64,000 nucleotides of DNA from Takakia lepidozioides (lineage: Eukaryota > Streptophyta > Takakiopsida > Takakiales > Takakiaceae): NCBI GenBank assembly GCA_030704615.1, contig CM060734.1, positions 50,114,042 to 50,178,041 on the forward strand. The letters run 5' to 3'. How positions within the stretch are numbered: position 1 is the stretch's first letter; each line of letters begins with the position of its first letter. This document shows, piece after piece, positions 21,551 to 32,906 of the stretch. A program made the translations under genes and the position numbers. Below the pieces are notes generated by a model that was given only the letters and a program-made list of their open reading frames with translations, did no database searches and was not told where the DNA came from.

Positions 21551-24129
21551 CCAAAGCTTGTACATCAAAATCACATATACACTAACACCCGAGTACACCG
21601 CCCTGACCTTGTGTCAGGGCGCCGTCTTTATACAAAAGCCCTAGCTTTAGTGGCCCGCCGCGTGGCGAGGGGTCACAAGCCAAGGCCCACGGCGCCGCCT
21701 TGTAGCCCTGGATCTGATGAAGGGCCAGGATCGAGCCACCGGCCAAAACTAGCCCTGACCTAGATATCATTGTAACGGTTTAACGGCTTTATACGCCAAA
21801 AAAATATACTACAAATGTGTATCGCTGTTTTGGATGAAACAGGCCATTTCTAGGATAAGCAAATATGGGGCTTTACAGGCCTTGTTCGCTTGTCCCCTTT
21901 TTTTCCTATTTTTTAAATTCTTTTTGGAGAAAGCCCTGTATGTTATAGCAGAGGGACAAAAAGCCCAAGAGGTACATTGGGGAAAAAACTTTCTTTCGTT
22001 TTAAGGAAAAAACTTAGTTCGACACAGGGACAGGTTTCTTTTTCCTTTGTCTTTTTCTGGAAGAAATGGACAAGGCCCTGACTATGTGGATGGGCCAGGA
22101 AAAAACAACCTTGCAGAAAAGCCATGAAGGCCAACAAAGGAGACATGCCCCGTAAAAGGGAAGTTCCTAACAGAAGCTAAGAGTAACTAGGAAACTAGCA
22201 CGGAAGAAAAGGGACAGAAGCAGCATCAACAGCTGCCCCTCTGCTTGTAAGGCTTAAAAAATAATTCCCGCTTTTGATTTGCCCTTTCTAAAGCTATGTC
22301 CATGTCGAATGCCGCCAATTGACGGCAGGCTCTTCATCATCAGCAGGGGAGAACTTGGCGCTGTGCGAGCTCCCAGCAGGTTTCTTCAATATTGGACTCT
22401 ATAGCCATGTATTACATAAATGCATTGGCAGTAACCAAACATCATTCTTTTTTTTAATAATCTGATTAGCACTTAAAATTCTCTAACTCTAGCCACTTAC
22501 AACCTTATTGATGAGAGTCATTTATCCAACAATACCTCCCATTTCTACGCCTTCATGGGGCGGTTACGGTGAAAGAGGTTATTTTCTTCTCTCACTATTG
22601 AGGGGGCCTGATTTGTGAGCTGTCGCTCCCAGGTGTTTCCCTTTCGGGAAAAAAAAAAATTGAAAAAAAAAAACCTCCTACAGGTATCCTTCAGGTGAAG
22701 GTATATACAACTGCTCTCCGTATATTCTCCTTTGCATGCCGGTCCAACATTGCGTCCTCTTTCACTCCATCTATAATATCCAATCACGTATACCAGTAGC
22801 ATCAGGGTGTACTGCATTATTTCCTTTTAGTGACATAGGCTTTAACCCCAACAAAGACCTTATACTTGATTGCAAGAATATGATTAGGTCTTTAAACAAT
22901 TTGCCGTGCCAATCCATGCTAACCAATTAGGAGTTACAATCAACCGGGATATGAGACCGCGAGAAATCGTCAAACCCTCATGTACAGTAATGGCAATTGA
23001 CGAATTTAACTGTTAGTTGATGAGTTGCCACCGACAGCATGTGCATTTCAACGCTGCACAGAGACACAGATAGAGTGGGAGACATAGGGGAAGACTATTC
23101 GCATCAATACTGGTGCTGATATATGGATGTGGTATGGATACAGGACTGACTATGATTGCAGAGCTTATCATGGTCTGGTGACAAATGAGATGCCAAAGTA
23201 GAAAGTACCTTAGTATGGGAAGCCTCTCGGCAGCACTCTGCTAATCCCTCCTCTGACAGTGGGAGCTCCTCCATGGGCACCCGCCTTGCATGGACGGTCC
23301 TGCCCATATACATATCCCATGCTGTCAGCAAAATCCAACTCTTTTCTGTTTAGGGATAAGGGCGGGGATAAGGTGGTCAAACTCCAGCTCTTCATTAGTC
23401 CCGAAAGAGCAAACAGACATACCATTACAAAATTCCACAGATGCAGGATGTTAAAGACAATTACAAGTAACAGGCTACTCATAAGCATGTCCAATGCCTG
23501 TCACACACTCTCTAGCCACTCAAAATATTGCTCCCTACTCCAGTGCAAGTCACCAAGCACTATTTCTCTGGTGAATGACAGAAAGAGGGTCAATCAAACA
23601 ATTTTTTACCGTTCCTACAATAGATGGCTGACCCTTGAGAATAGTCAGATCCTGCGCATCCTTGGAGACAGTGACTTCAATATCGTATACAGCTGCACAA
23701 ACCCATACAGGTTCTGAACTGCAGATACAAACCCCTGCAACCCATTGTAACAGAGCAAGCAAGAATCACTGGCTAATCTGTCTCTACTTGTAAATCTCTT
23801 TCTAAGAGATATGCCTTGCTACAGTCGAGTTCAATCTTGGACTTAGAATTTCTTTTACTGTGGTAGAGCTGCAATCCCATTCAATCATGGGAAGAATTAC
23901 ATCCATGCAGCATTAACAGAAAGGCACATATGGGAAACAGAAAAGTATTACACGAGATGATCTGAGGTATGAGTTAACTCCTCCAGATGAGACGAGATAT
24001 CACTATCTACCAATCCATATTTCAAAGCACGACTCATTTGAAAAAGCCCGAGTCTGCATACTAAGTACAGTGATGTACTCCACCAAACACAGCGGGTGGT
24101 AGCCAGGAGGTTGAGGACCTAGGTTTCAA
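21551..24129. other. Intergenic/old repeat sequence, no gene recognised
   Basis: AT-rich tracts (21890-22060 and 22630-22670) and short ORFs without recognisable motifs. 21590-21770 could belong to the 5' LTR of the adjacent gypsy element, but no partner copy is present to prove it. Confidence 0.35.
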
Positions 24130-24430
24130 TCATCTTTTGGCACCAAAGGGTGACATTGACTTCCAGTTCATAAGCCTGCCACAGGGGATGGGACTTCCTT
24201 TCCACCATTCACCTTTCCTGGTTTGACAGAGCAGACAAGTGTCGGAGAGGAGCAAGCTCCTTGAACTCAGTAAAAAGAGGTACAGTGACAGTTTGTTTGA
24301 TACTTTCCGAGAAAGTATCTCCTTTGGAAGTGTATGCACTACAGTGAATCAGAAAATTATTGCCACACTCATAGCTATGCCCAGGGAAATGACACGGATT
24401 CATCGCGTCAGCCAAATAAACCTACTGCAC
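24130..24430. repeat. Dispersed repeat, copy 1 (diverged partner at 29870-30250)
   Basis: The stretch 24250-24375 (CTTGAACTCAGTAAAAAGAGG ... GTGAATCAGAAAATTATTGCC) is similar in order and wording to 29975-30075 (CTTTCAAAGTTGGTAAACAGAGG... ATGAATCGGAAAATGATTGCC). Both are in the same orientation. Class unknown; likely a transposable-element fragment. Confidence 0.45.
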
Positions 24431-25390
24431 AACCTACTCTTGGTTTGAACTTCAGCATAGTGCCGAGCATGCACTATCCTCAGGTAGTCCCTGAGTGCAA
24501 GTTGTTCATCAAAGGCTGCTATGCTGAGGCTCAGAATAGATTTGTGCAGACCTTGAGCTGATCGCTTTTGAGCAACATTTCCTCTGTAGCCTTCCTAAGA
24601 TAGCCTCAATCTGCCCTGACTGCCAATCTTGTTGCAGGACTTGACCATTTCATCTACCCTCTCCTGCAGCCAAAAATTGGCTTGCCTGGCAGGTTGGTCT
24701 GGCTTCAAGGCCTTAGGCTGATATCTTCTAGAAATCATAGGTGGTTCTCAGAAATCCCATCCCACATCAAAACTAGAAGGTCTGGAGGGAGCTGCCCATG
24801 ACAGTCTTAAAGGCACCGAGCTATCCTGCTTTGAGGCCATCTCAATGCCAAGGAATTGCCCTCATCCATACCCTAAGAACCTGGAGCTATATGGATCACT
24901 TCACTGCCACGTCACTCCCCATGCACCAACAAGTTTCTCCAGCCCACTTTCAATCAGCAGGAGAGAAAATACAGTGGCTGAAGAAATTGACACCGTCTGC
25001 AAGATAATAGACAAAAAAACAATGGATACTGAGCTGCAGAGAAGAGCCTCACCTTAAGTGTGCTTGCATCCTTGGCCCAATCCCTGGCCAAGGAAATGAA
25101 CTCTGAGAACCACATGGACCAGCCAAGGACCTTCCAGCCCACCACGATCCAGAATCTTTCAGCCTCGTGACCCCTTTGGCATCTTATCAAGATCCTGAAA
25201 TAAAGGCCCAATGCCCATCATACTCTCAGATGAGGTTTTCTCGGTTGAGAGGACTGTGCTCTGTTCAGAAATAAGCAAATCAACACACACATGGGGCAAA
25301 CAAGAGAGATGTGGAAGAGAGATGTGGAAGAGTGCTATGATGTAGTACAGAAATAAAATGAAAGAAAGTCATAGGTAACATGCTACCTGC
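24431..25390. other. Intergenic, no gene recognised
   Basis: Only short open frames without recognisable content. It is the downstream side of the lipase-family gene and may include part of its 3' UTR. Confidence 0.3.
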
Positions 25391-25488
25391 AGGATAAGAT
25401 GGTAGCTCTACTACAACCAACCACATAACGTGACCAACCAGGGTAAGATGGTAGCTCTATTATAACCAACCATATAACATGACCAGCA
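25391..25488. repeat. Tandem duplication of about 49 bp
   Basis: Two adjacent diverged copies of a unit beginning GGATAAGATGGTAGCTCT / GGGTAAGATGGTAGCTCT and ending in AACCA...GACCARC. The copies differ at a few transitions, mostly C/T. Confidence 0.8.
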
Positions 25489-25576
25489 ACTGAAAAACAC
25501 CATCAGCCCCAACCCAGGGAGGGGAGGTTCGATTAGCTAAGGGTCTAGAGGCTGATGAGGAGGGGGGTTTTCTACG

Positions 25577-26918
25577 TCATTGACTGGAAGACTTGCCATG
25601 GCTTTGACAAGACTTGCGCTCGCTCCTCTTCAGCCATGCCTTGATATCTCCCAAGATGATTGCAACATTCTCATCAAACTCCCCCTGTAAGAGAGAATGA
25701 TGCATGCCCGCGTACATTCTAAGTGTCTTGTCCTCAGATTTTGCACTTTCGTAGAGGAACCTGCTCACTTCAGGCTCTGTCACCACGTCTGCGTCCCCAT
25801 GCAGCACTAGGAGCGGAAGGTCAACATCTTTGAGTTTCTGCCCAAGACTTGCTGTCACTCTTAGCAGCTCAGTCACAGTGCCAAGCCTCGACTTTCCACC
25901 ATATCTGCCAAAGAAAAAGGTCAGGCTGGAGTTTGACAACCTTGAGTTGTAACTTCACCAGATTTTTGAACCCATATATTTCCCAGCAAATCCTGTCTGA
26001 TCAAGTACAAATGTCTACCTAAAGTAGCTCAATTGTCAGGGCTACTCACTTTGTTTGTTCAATCTCCAATGCTGAAATGTTCCTTGTCAAATAGGAGCTA
26101 ATTTTTCCTATTTGAAGGTTCTGTGGGAGACATCCATGTTCCATTTTTTTTGCTTCTGAACAGGGGTAACCGCAGTCTTCCAACCATTACTGTCAAGGAC
26201 ACCTTCCAATCCATGACCAAGGGAAGAACAAGAGTTACCTGCGGGGATTGTTTCGAGCGAGCTCTCTCTTCACAGGATCTCTCACTGATTTATCGACGAG
26301 ATCTTCGGTGGGCACAATTGCCCAGGTCGGAAACCACCCGGCCAGGAACCTCAAAATTGATACAACAGGAAAAGGGGGAATCATTTTATCTGAAATCTTG
26401 CACATGGGAGCCATTAAGATGGCGCCGTCATATCCTGTGGGTTCCAGCAAGTGCACTTGCAAACAGAGTGCGCCACCCAGTGACTCCCCGTATAGGAAGC
26501 AGGGCAGATTCTGGAACTCGGGCTTTTGTTTCACAGAATTGAAAAAAAAGAGACAATCTTTAACGACTTCATCTATACTGGGGACGAACCCTGGCAACCC
26601 ATCCGATTGCCCATGGCCTTCAAGATCCAGTGCAAATGCAGCATACCCCATCTGTACGAATAAGATTGCCGTGTTCTGAAACGTCCAGCTGCTGTCATTT
26701 CCATATCCATGTATCATAAACATAAGAGATTTTGGAGGGTAATCTGATGGTACCCATGACTGCGTGAAAATGAAGATCCCACGCGGAGTTTGAATTCTCT
26801 CTCTATGGTTCCTCAACTTCTTCAGTTCGTAATAGTCGGACTCAGGCATCTCACCCCATGGAAAAGGAGGTGGTTTGTAGCTTGCAGCGCTGTTCGTACT
26901 CGGATTGGCCACCTCCAT
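25577..26918 (-). CDS. Monoacylglycerol lipase / caffeoylshikimate esterase-family alpha/beta hydrolase, two exons
   Basis: Exon 1 is 26918-26239 and exon 2 is 25904-25577 (phase 2 junction, AG|GTAACT donor and TTTGGCAG acceptor), giving about 335 residues. The ATG at 26918 (MEVANPST) is the first Met; the open frame extends upstream without one. Features: LMFMIHGYGNDSSWTF (HG oxyanion region), nucleophile elbow FLYGESLGG (GxSxG), catalytic Asp in LLVLHGDADVVTEP, and catalytic His in YAGMHHSLLQGE. The family hydrolyses monoacylglycerols or, in lignin synthesis, caffeoylshikimate; substrate cannot be told from sequence. No signal peptide is evident, so probably cytosolic. The triad is complete and the gene appears intact. 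Confidence 0.88.
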
Positions 26919-27391
26919 GCCTCTGCGCACCGCTACACTCACTCCGGTACACTCATTGCGCCCCTGGTCGATCTCTCTCTCGGTTTTCACCCCAAGGTAG
27001 AGTCAACTTGGGTCCACCGAAAGAAGTCGATGCAATCTATACCTCCGACCCTCATACAGTAGTCAAAGGCCACCTGCTCCAAAGAATCTGCGTTGAAGAA
27101 TGTTTTGCAGTGCAGTCTACCAACCCACCTCCGAGCTTTGATCCTCTGTAAAGAGCATAGTGCAGTCCCGAGTTCCTTTACGCAGGGAGGGCGGGCCGCC
27201 CACGAGGGGCATTCCTCTCACTTGGATGAACTTTTGATACTGTGTGATTGGTGTTCCAGTCTCGCTCCTCTACGATTGATACCCCATGATTGTTGAACCA
27301 CAATTTACCCGCTACGTCCCCTGTAGAGAGGTAGTGCCCTGTTGAGGATATGTTTCCAAAGGCCTCGAGTCCTTGGAGAGTGCTAGGAGAA

Positions 27392-30141
27392 ATGGCGATC
27401 CCCACACACCGCCTGGGATGGGATGCGTTATCCATACACTCACGTCTTAGAATCAATTCACGGGGCGGATTGCAACCCAAAAGAGTTGGATGGTTGCTGA
27501 AAGATGCGAATGTGATGCGGGTTAGTCAAACTGGAGATCTTCATGGAGAGGTGAGGAGGGTTGGACTGATGAAGATGTCGATCAGTGCAAAACAGAACGG
27601 CCCTGTGACAGAAGGAGAGGTCAATTCGCGGTTGCTGCAGGAGGAAACAGTGTTGATTGTCGGTGCTGGAATTGCAGGCCTTTCCACTGCCGTTGCTCTT
27701 CACAGGTATGTCTTTCTTTCTCTCTGCATTGAGAGGAGGGTGTTAGCAAACAAGCCAAAGGAAGTAAAACTGTGTTAGATGGAGAGAGCTGTCCTGAGGG
27801 GTCGTGAATCTGCTACAAAGACAAGATGTGTTGGAGAGGACAAGACAGAGCTGTGCTGAGGGCCACACATATTGGCGACCCAATATGCGTGTGAAGAAAG
27901 AAGGGCCCCATGTCTCATTTATGAGAGATAATAAATATGGGACAAATGATGCAATCATGAGACCAAAGTGTGGTGGAGCTCACGGATGAAGGGGCAATGG
28001 TGGTGCAGAGTTGGATTGAAGGCAGTAGTGCTGGAGCAGGCGGACTCATTGAGGACGACCGGCACTGCTGTGTCATTATGGACCAATGCGTGGCGAGTGC
28101 TTGATGTTCTTGGAGTTGGTCCCCGTCTTCGGAGCCAGTATACTGGTTTGCTTAGGTGTGCCCTCCCTTTGTTGTTCAGTCTCAACAAATTATGAAGATC
28201 TGTTCCCCAGCATGAAGCTGAAGGCACACTGTTGCTCTGATCTCTGTCAGTTGTCTCTTCCTCTCATTCATTTCCTTTCCTTTCTTCTCGCTTGTGTTGT
28301 TCTATTGTGTCCCACCCAGGGACACTACAAAGTTTTTTCTCCTGTATTCTCTCCTGAGGCACACACAACCCCAATGAGGCCACGTGTGTAAGGTCAAACA
28401 GGAAGTGGTTTTTCCTTATTTCTGCAAAGGCTGTCAAAAAGCTGAGATTTTGCTAGCTAGGAGGGCCGGCTAAAGCTTGACACTAGTTAACACTGTGCTT
28501 CTCCTCAGTCTTTGAGAAATATTCTTAAGTACTAGGCTAGAGTTTAAATGAAGAAGAGATGGCCTCCCCCCTCTGTACAGCTAGTTAACCGAGGTGCAAA
28601 TTGGGAACCCATGTAACTGTGGCATGACTGAACGTAGACTGCATGTCCTGGAGTAAATATATATTCTTGTGTATAGCATGAAAAACGTAGATAAAGAGAA
28701 GGTTCAGCTGTCACTCACCTCTTTTCTACCTTTATGTTGCATAGTTAAAGTGTGTTTAATGTCCAGTGAATTGACAGAGCTTGCGTGATGACCCATCTAT
28801 GACATGAGATTGGATTGCCAAAAAATTAAGGCTTGCTCTGCTTTTGATTGTAGGTGGCAGATATTCAATGAGCATGGCGAACAATTAGGAGGGCTGAATC
28901 TGCCTGATTGTGCTGGAGGGTGTGTAACTCTTCTCAGGCCTTTGTCACATGAGTGTTCTCGTCTGCCTAGGAGAGGGTAGAGCAAGTGTGGATTACTATT
29001 GTGAGCGGAAAGATGTGAAAGACACGGACAAAGTCGCAATAGAGAATGCAATTGTAGGTGTATGTTTACTTGGCCTTGTGGTGATGGGTGCATACGATGA
29101 AGCACAAGGAAATAATTCCTCCTGCTTGTTAACAGTTTGCAAACCCAAGTTGAGATTGAGCTGGTCAGACAAACGTGAATCTGAATGATAAGTCGTAGCC
29201 ACAGATAGTTAAGGGAAGGACATCTATGGAGGGTATAGAGAGGATTGCATTGACAACATGGATATATAGAGTCAAGAAATTTTTTAGTAACTAATAATGT
29301 GTGAGATGCAGGCCTCACGAGCTGCGACCTGTCGAGCGCAAAGTACTGTTAGAAACTCTTGCTGAGCAGCTACCTCCTGGCACCATCCGATTCAATTCGC
29401 GGGTGAAATCAATCCAGAGAGCAGCCAAGTCAAATTGCCTCAACCATGTGGAGCTGCAGGATGGGTCCATATACAGTGCCAAGGTAGGCTATGTCCCTTC
29501 TCTTTGAACATTCATTTCTCCGGATGAGGTTCCTTCAAAATTGTTCTGCTTCAGCCTGGACTCAAACGGAGGTGCAGCTGTTAGACTTGTGGAAATGGAC
29601 CATGCACCTGGGTTGGACAGGGGGTGACCAGATGGCCATTAGAACTGCAAGAGAGAACCTGAAAAAGTGTTAAAAAATCCCACGGGTTGCTTGGAGACAG
29701 AAAGAGTGAGAGAGAGAGAATGTACTCACAAGACGTTGTTTGCCGTAGCCTTGTGGCCATTGACCCTGCGCTCAGTTTGAGCGGAACACAAAGGGACAGA
29801 ACCTACCTTTGTCAGGGGCTGACGCCAGTAGTAAGACTTACCTTGGAATAAACAATTGATCCGGGTTTACCAGATATGCTCTAGAAATCCCTTTTCACAA
29901 GCATCAACTTGCTGTGTGTGGTTTGCCCAATAACTAGGCCCCAGAAGGGCCTGGGCTTTTGGCTCAGCCTCGAGACTTTCAAAGTTGGTAAACAGAGGCA
30001 CAATTACCTTGATAGATTTGAAGAGGGCGTCTCTCTGGTGAGAGAACCCCGGACAATGAATCGGAAAATGATTGCCCTCTCCCTTTCCTCTCTGCTTCTG
30101 TTTGCTGTTCAAAGGCAGGCTTCCCGCCCGGAGTTTAAATT

Positions 30142-30176
<35 letters not shown>

Positions 30177-32063
30177 TCATAGGCCGTTGTTTCGCCGTAG
30201 CCTTGTGGCCCTAGACCCCACGCCCAATTTGGCGGGGTATAGAGAGAGACAATCTTGACAGCATCCATGACATGGCATGATTAGACCAATAGGAGAATCC
30301 AGATCCCAAGACTGCAAATTCGATCAGAGCACTGTTTTCCTATTTGAGTTCATTTCAATGGACATACTACTCCTTGATTACATAAAGGTATTCTGAATGA
30401 GTTATGAACTCATTTTTGGGTACAACATCTTCACCAAGGTTGTTTGCAGAGGAGGACAGCCATTCAACAATAAGAGAATACGAAAGCCATTGGGAAAGTC
30501 TTGGAATTTCAACTCTCGTCATGTATAAAGACTGGGCACGGTCATAGTCTAGATGCAATGCAGTAACACCATGAAACTCATGCTCAGATCCTGGTGGGTT
30601 GCGATGGAGCAAATTCTGTGGTGGCCGCTTGGATGGGGCTTCCAAAGACTCACGAAGTGGGACAGTGTGCTATCCGTGGAATGGCAGTGTTTCCTGAGGG
30701 TCACAAGTTCAAGGACGAAATACACTACTATGTTGGGCAGGGCGTTCGCACGGCAGTTGTTCCAAGCACCTCCACCAAAGTTTACTGGTTTGTCCTATGG
30801 AACGAAAATTCTAAAGGTCTTCTTCCTATCTTTCAGAAGCTCACATTATAATATGAGGTTTCCTTTGTTTTTCTTTTATCCTTTCTGGGGCTGCTTGTCG
30901 AGGGCCCACTTCCTTCTTGTATCACACTTCCTCACATCCCATAAGCTTTTTGAGCTGCCCGTGGACGTTATAAACTTCATTTCCTTCCCTTGCTTCTTCA
31001 ATCTTCTTTAGTTCTGTGTCCATGGGCTTCCTGTGGAGGAGAGCTTTTATTTTCTCTTGCCAGATTTTCACTTCAATGTGACTGTCAGCGTGATGCCAGG
31101 TCATTACAGGGATGCCCCATTGGCCTAACCCTATGCTTTCCAGTGGAATGTCAACTGCAAACTTCTGCTCATTGACATGGTCCACATGTCCTCAAATTGT
31201 CACTGGCTGCACTTATGTGCTATGCCCAATTGGGATTAAATTTTATTCTCTTTTGGTTGAGAAATTGTGTACAGGCCAGTAGAAAGGTAGTATGTGGCAG
31301 GGACTACGCCCGCGAGCCCACAATCAGGGTCAATCTACAGAAAGAATACTTGGTGCTCTCTCTTTCTGTCTCTCTTGTGATGCCCCTGTTTCATGATTCA
31401 TGGCCAAGTAAGAAAGTCTGAAAAGTTGTCTCTAAATACTATTTTTTACTGGCAGGCTCTAAGGTCACTGATCCGAAGCTATTGAAGGAGGAGGCCTCAA
31501 GACATATTGAGGGTTGGTCCTGTGACACTAAGGAGTGCATCGACAACACTCCCCCTGAGAATTTCATCAGAAACTCGATCCGGCACCGCTGGAACTTCCC
31601 TCTCATAAGTCGCACCCCGGTGATTGATGGTGTGACACTGGCAGGCGATGCCTTGCACCCCATGACCCCCAACCTTGGGCAAGGTGGTTGCACTGCTTTG
31701 GAAGATTCTGTGATTTTGGCCCAGAAGCTTTTTCAAGCACTTTCTGGAAGCAAGAAGGGTATGAGTTTGGGAGACGCAACCGAAGGAGAGAGGGGGAGTG
31801 AGGTCGACAGTTTAACAGAGATGCAAAGAATAACCTCAGCCTTGCTGGAGTTTCAAGCAGAAAGGCGGGCACGGACTTTTCCTCTGACACTGCAATCATA
31901 CATAGCTGGTGTCATTATGCAATCAGAGCTTACTCCTGTCTGCTATTTGCGGGATAAATACATCATTCCAAAGTCCTTAAACCCTCAAAAAATCCTTAAT
32001 CATACCCTATTTGATGTTGGAACTCTCCCTGTGGTATCGACCAAGGAAACCCTATCGAGCTAG
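27392..32063 (+). CDS. FAD-dependent monooxygenase (MO/CTF2-like), six exons
   Basis: Exons read as 27392-27705, 28009-28155, 28854-28919, 29312-29483, 30588-30816 and 31456-32063, all with GT-AG borders and consistent phase, for about 511 residues (an ATG at 27350 would add 14). The N-terminal 75 residues are Arg/Ser-rich and could be a plastid transit peptide. The FAD Rossmann motif is TVLIVGAGIAGLSTAVALHR with acidic end VVLEQAD. The DG motif is LVGCDGANSVVAAW, and the second FAD motif (GD) is VTLAGDALHPMTPNLGQGG. These are the hallmarks of class A aromatic-ring-hydroxylase/zeaxanthin-epoxidase-type flavoproteins that use NAD(P)H and O2. The substrate of plant MO1/CTF2 proteins is unsettled. 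Introns contain a dispersed repeat and a GA microsatellite but the coding frame is intact. Confidence 0.85.
29700..29800 (+). repeat. Dispersed repeat, GA-tract plus GACGTTGTTTGCCGTAGCC box, copy A
   Basis: In intron 4 of the monooxygenase gene. The box AGACGTTGTTTGCCGTAGCC followed by TTGTGGCCATTGACC is nearly identical at 40658-40705 (inside the hAT element) and recurs, more diverged, at 30181-30230. Each of the two intronic copies follows a GAGA-rich tract. A short retroposon or TE fragment is likely. Confidence 0.6.
29870..30250. repeat. Dispersed repeat, copy 2, ending in (GA)n and the GCCGTAGCC box
   Basis: 29975-30075 resembles 24250-24375. Then comes (GA)n at 30145-30174, followed by CTCATAGGCCGTTGTTTCGC and CGTAGCCTTGTGGCC (compare 29725 and 40655). 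It lies in intron 4 of the monooxygenase gene. Confidence 0.5.
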
Positions 32064-32880
32064 GAAAGTTGTGCTTAAGTACTGCAAGAAAACCAATAAC
32101 CTTAGATTGAATCTTGGCTTTGCGAGACTGGGATCAATGTGTTTGTGGGGGGTATGATTGCACTGTATAGCACCAAGCCAATTTGCCAGTATGAGAACTG
32201 GACATAGTGCTGTCTGTAATCGGTGAAATCCAGCCCAGTTCTGTCCTGTGGAAGCAAAGAACATGAACTTGAAAGAATTCAATAGTCTAACCCCAAGATG
32301 GCTGCATGTGATGCCAGAATTTTGGTGTACCGGTTCAGTGAGCCATGTGGGGTGACTTGGATTGATGGTGAGCCCGCGGTATCCAGTCTGTTTCTACTTG
32401 AAGTGTGTCTATGTGGCAGAGAGTTTGATTGGCACATGAAAACTCACCAGCCTTAATCTCCTTGGGAATCCTTGCAAATGAGTTCAACAACTGTAGGTGG
32501 TTGATTGAATCATGGAGTCTTTGTTACCACCAATAACAAAGGTTTCTGATCTCTCGTTAGTGTTTGTGAAAGAAAACTAAGGATTCTTGCTCTGGATCCG
32601 AGAGAGAACCAACGTATCCCAATCTCAAGATGACGTTTCTGGGTGACAAAAATAAAGTCTCAATGGATAGACAAGTCCTCCGATGTTCATGTGGCCAGTT
32701 TTGAGCCACAAGTCTTGGAAAAGAGGTTTCGGGATTGATGCATCGTACAGTCTGTTTTCAAGAATCGAGAGAGGTAAATTTGCAGGAGTCTCTCTCTCTC
32801 TGCTACAAGCGCAGACTGCAGCATTGCAGATTGTAATGATAGGAGTACACCATTTGGAACCAACTTGTTAACCCTGTTGC
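32064..32880. other. Intergenic spacer between two flavoprotein genes
   Basis: About 0.8 kb, containing the 3' UTR of the monooxygenase gene and the promoter/5' UTR of the next gene. A CCCTGTTGCAG acceptor-like site at 32872-32882 suggests a 5' UTR intron ends just before the next coding exon. No other gene is seen. Confidence 0.4.
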
Positions 32881-32906
32881 AGAATTCCAGAGCATTGTGG
32901 TGTGCA

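Noticed and set aside
26123-26679. Plus-strand ORFs opposite the lipase gene
   Set aside because: Shadows of the minus-strand coding exon and its intron; no motif of their own.
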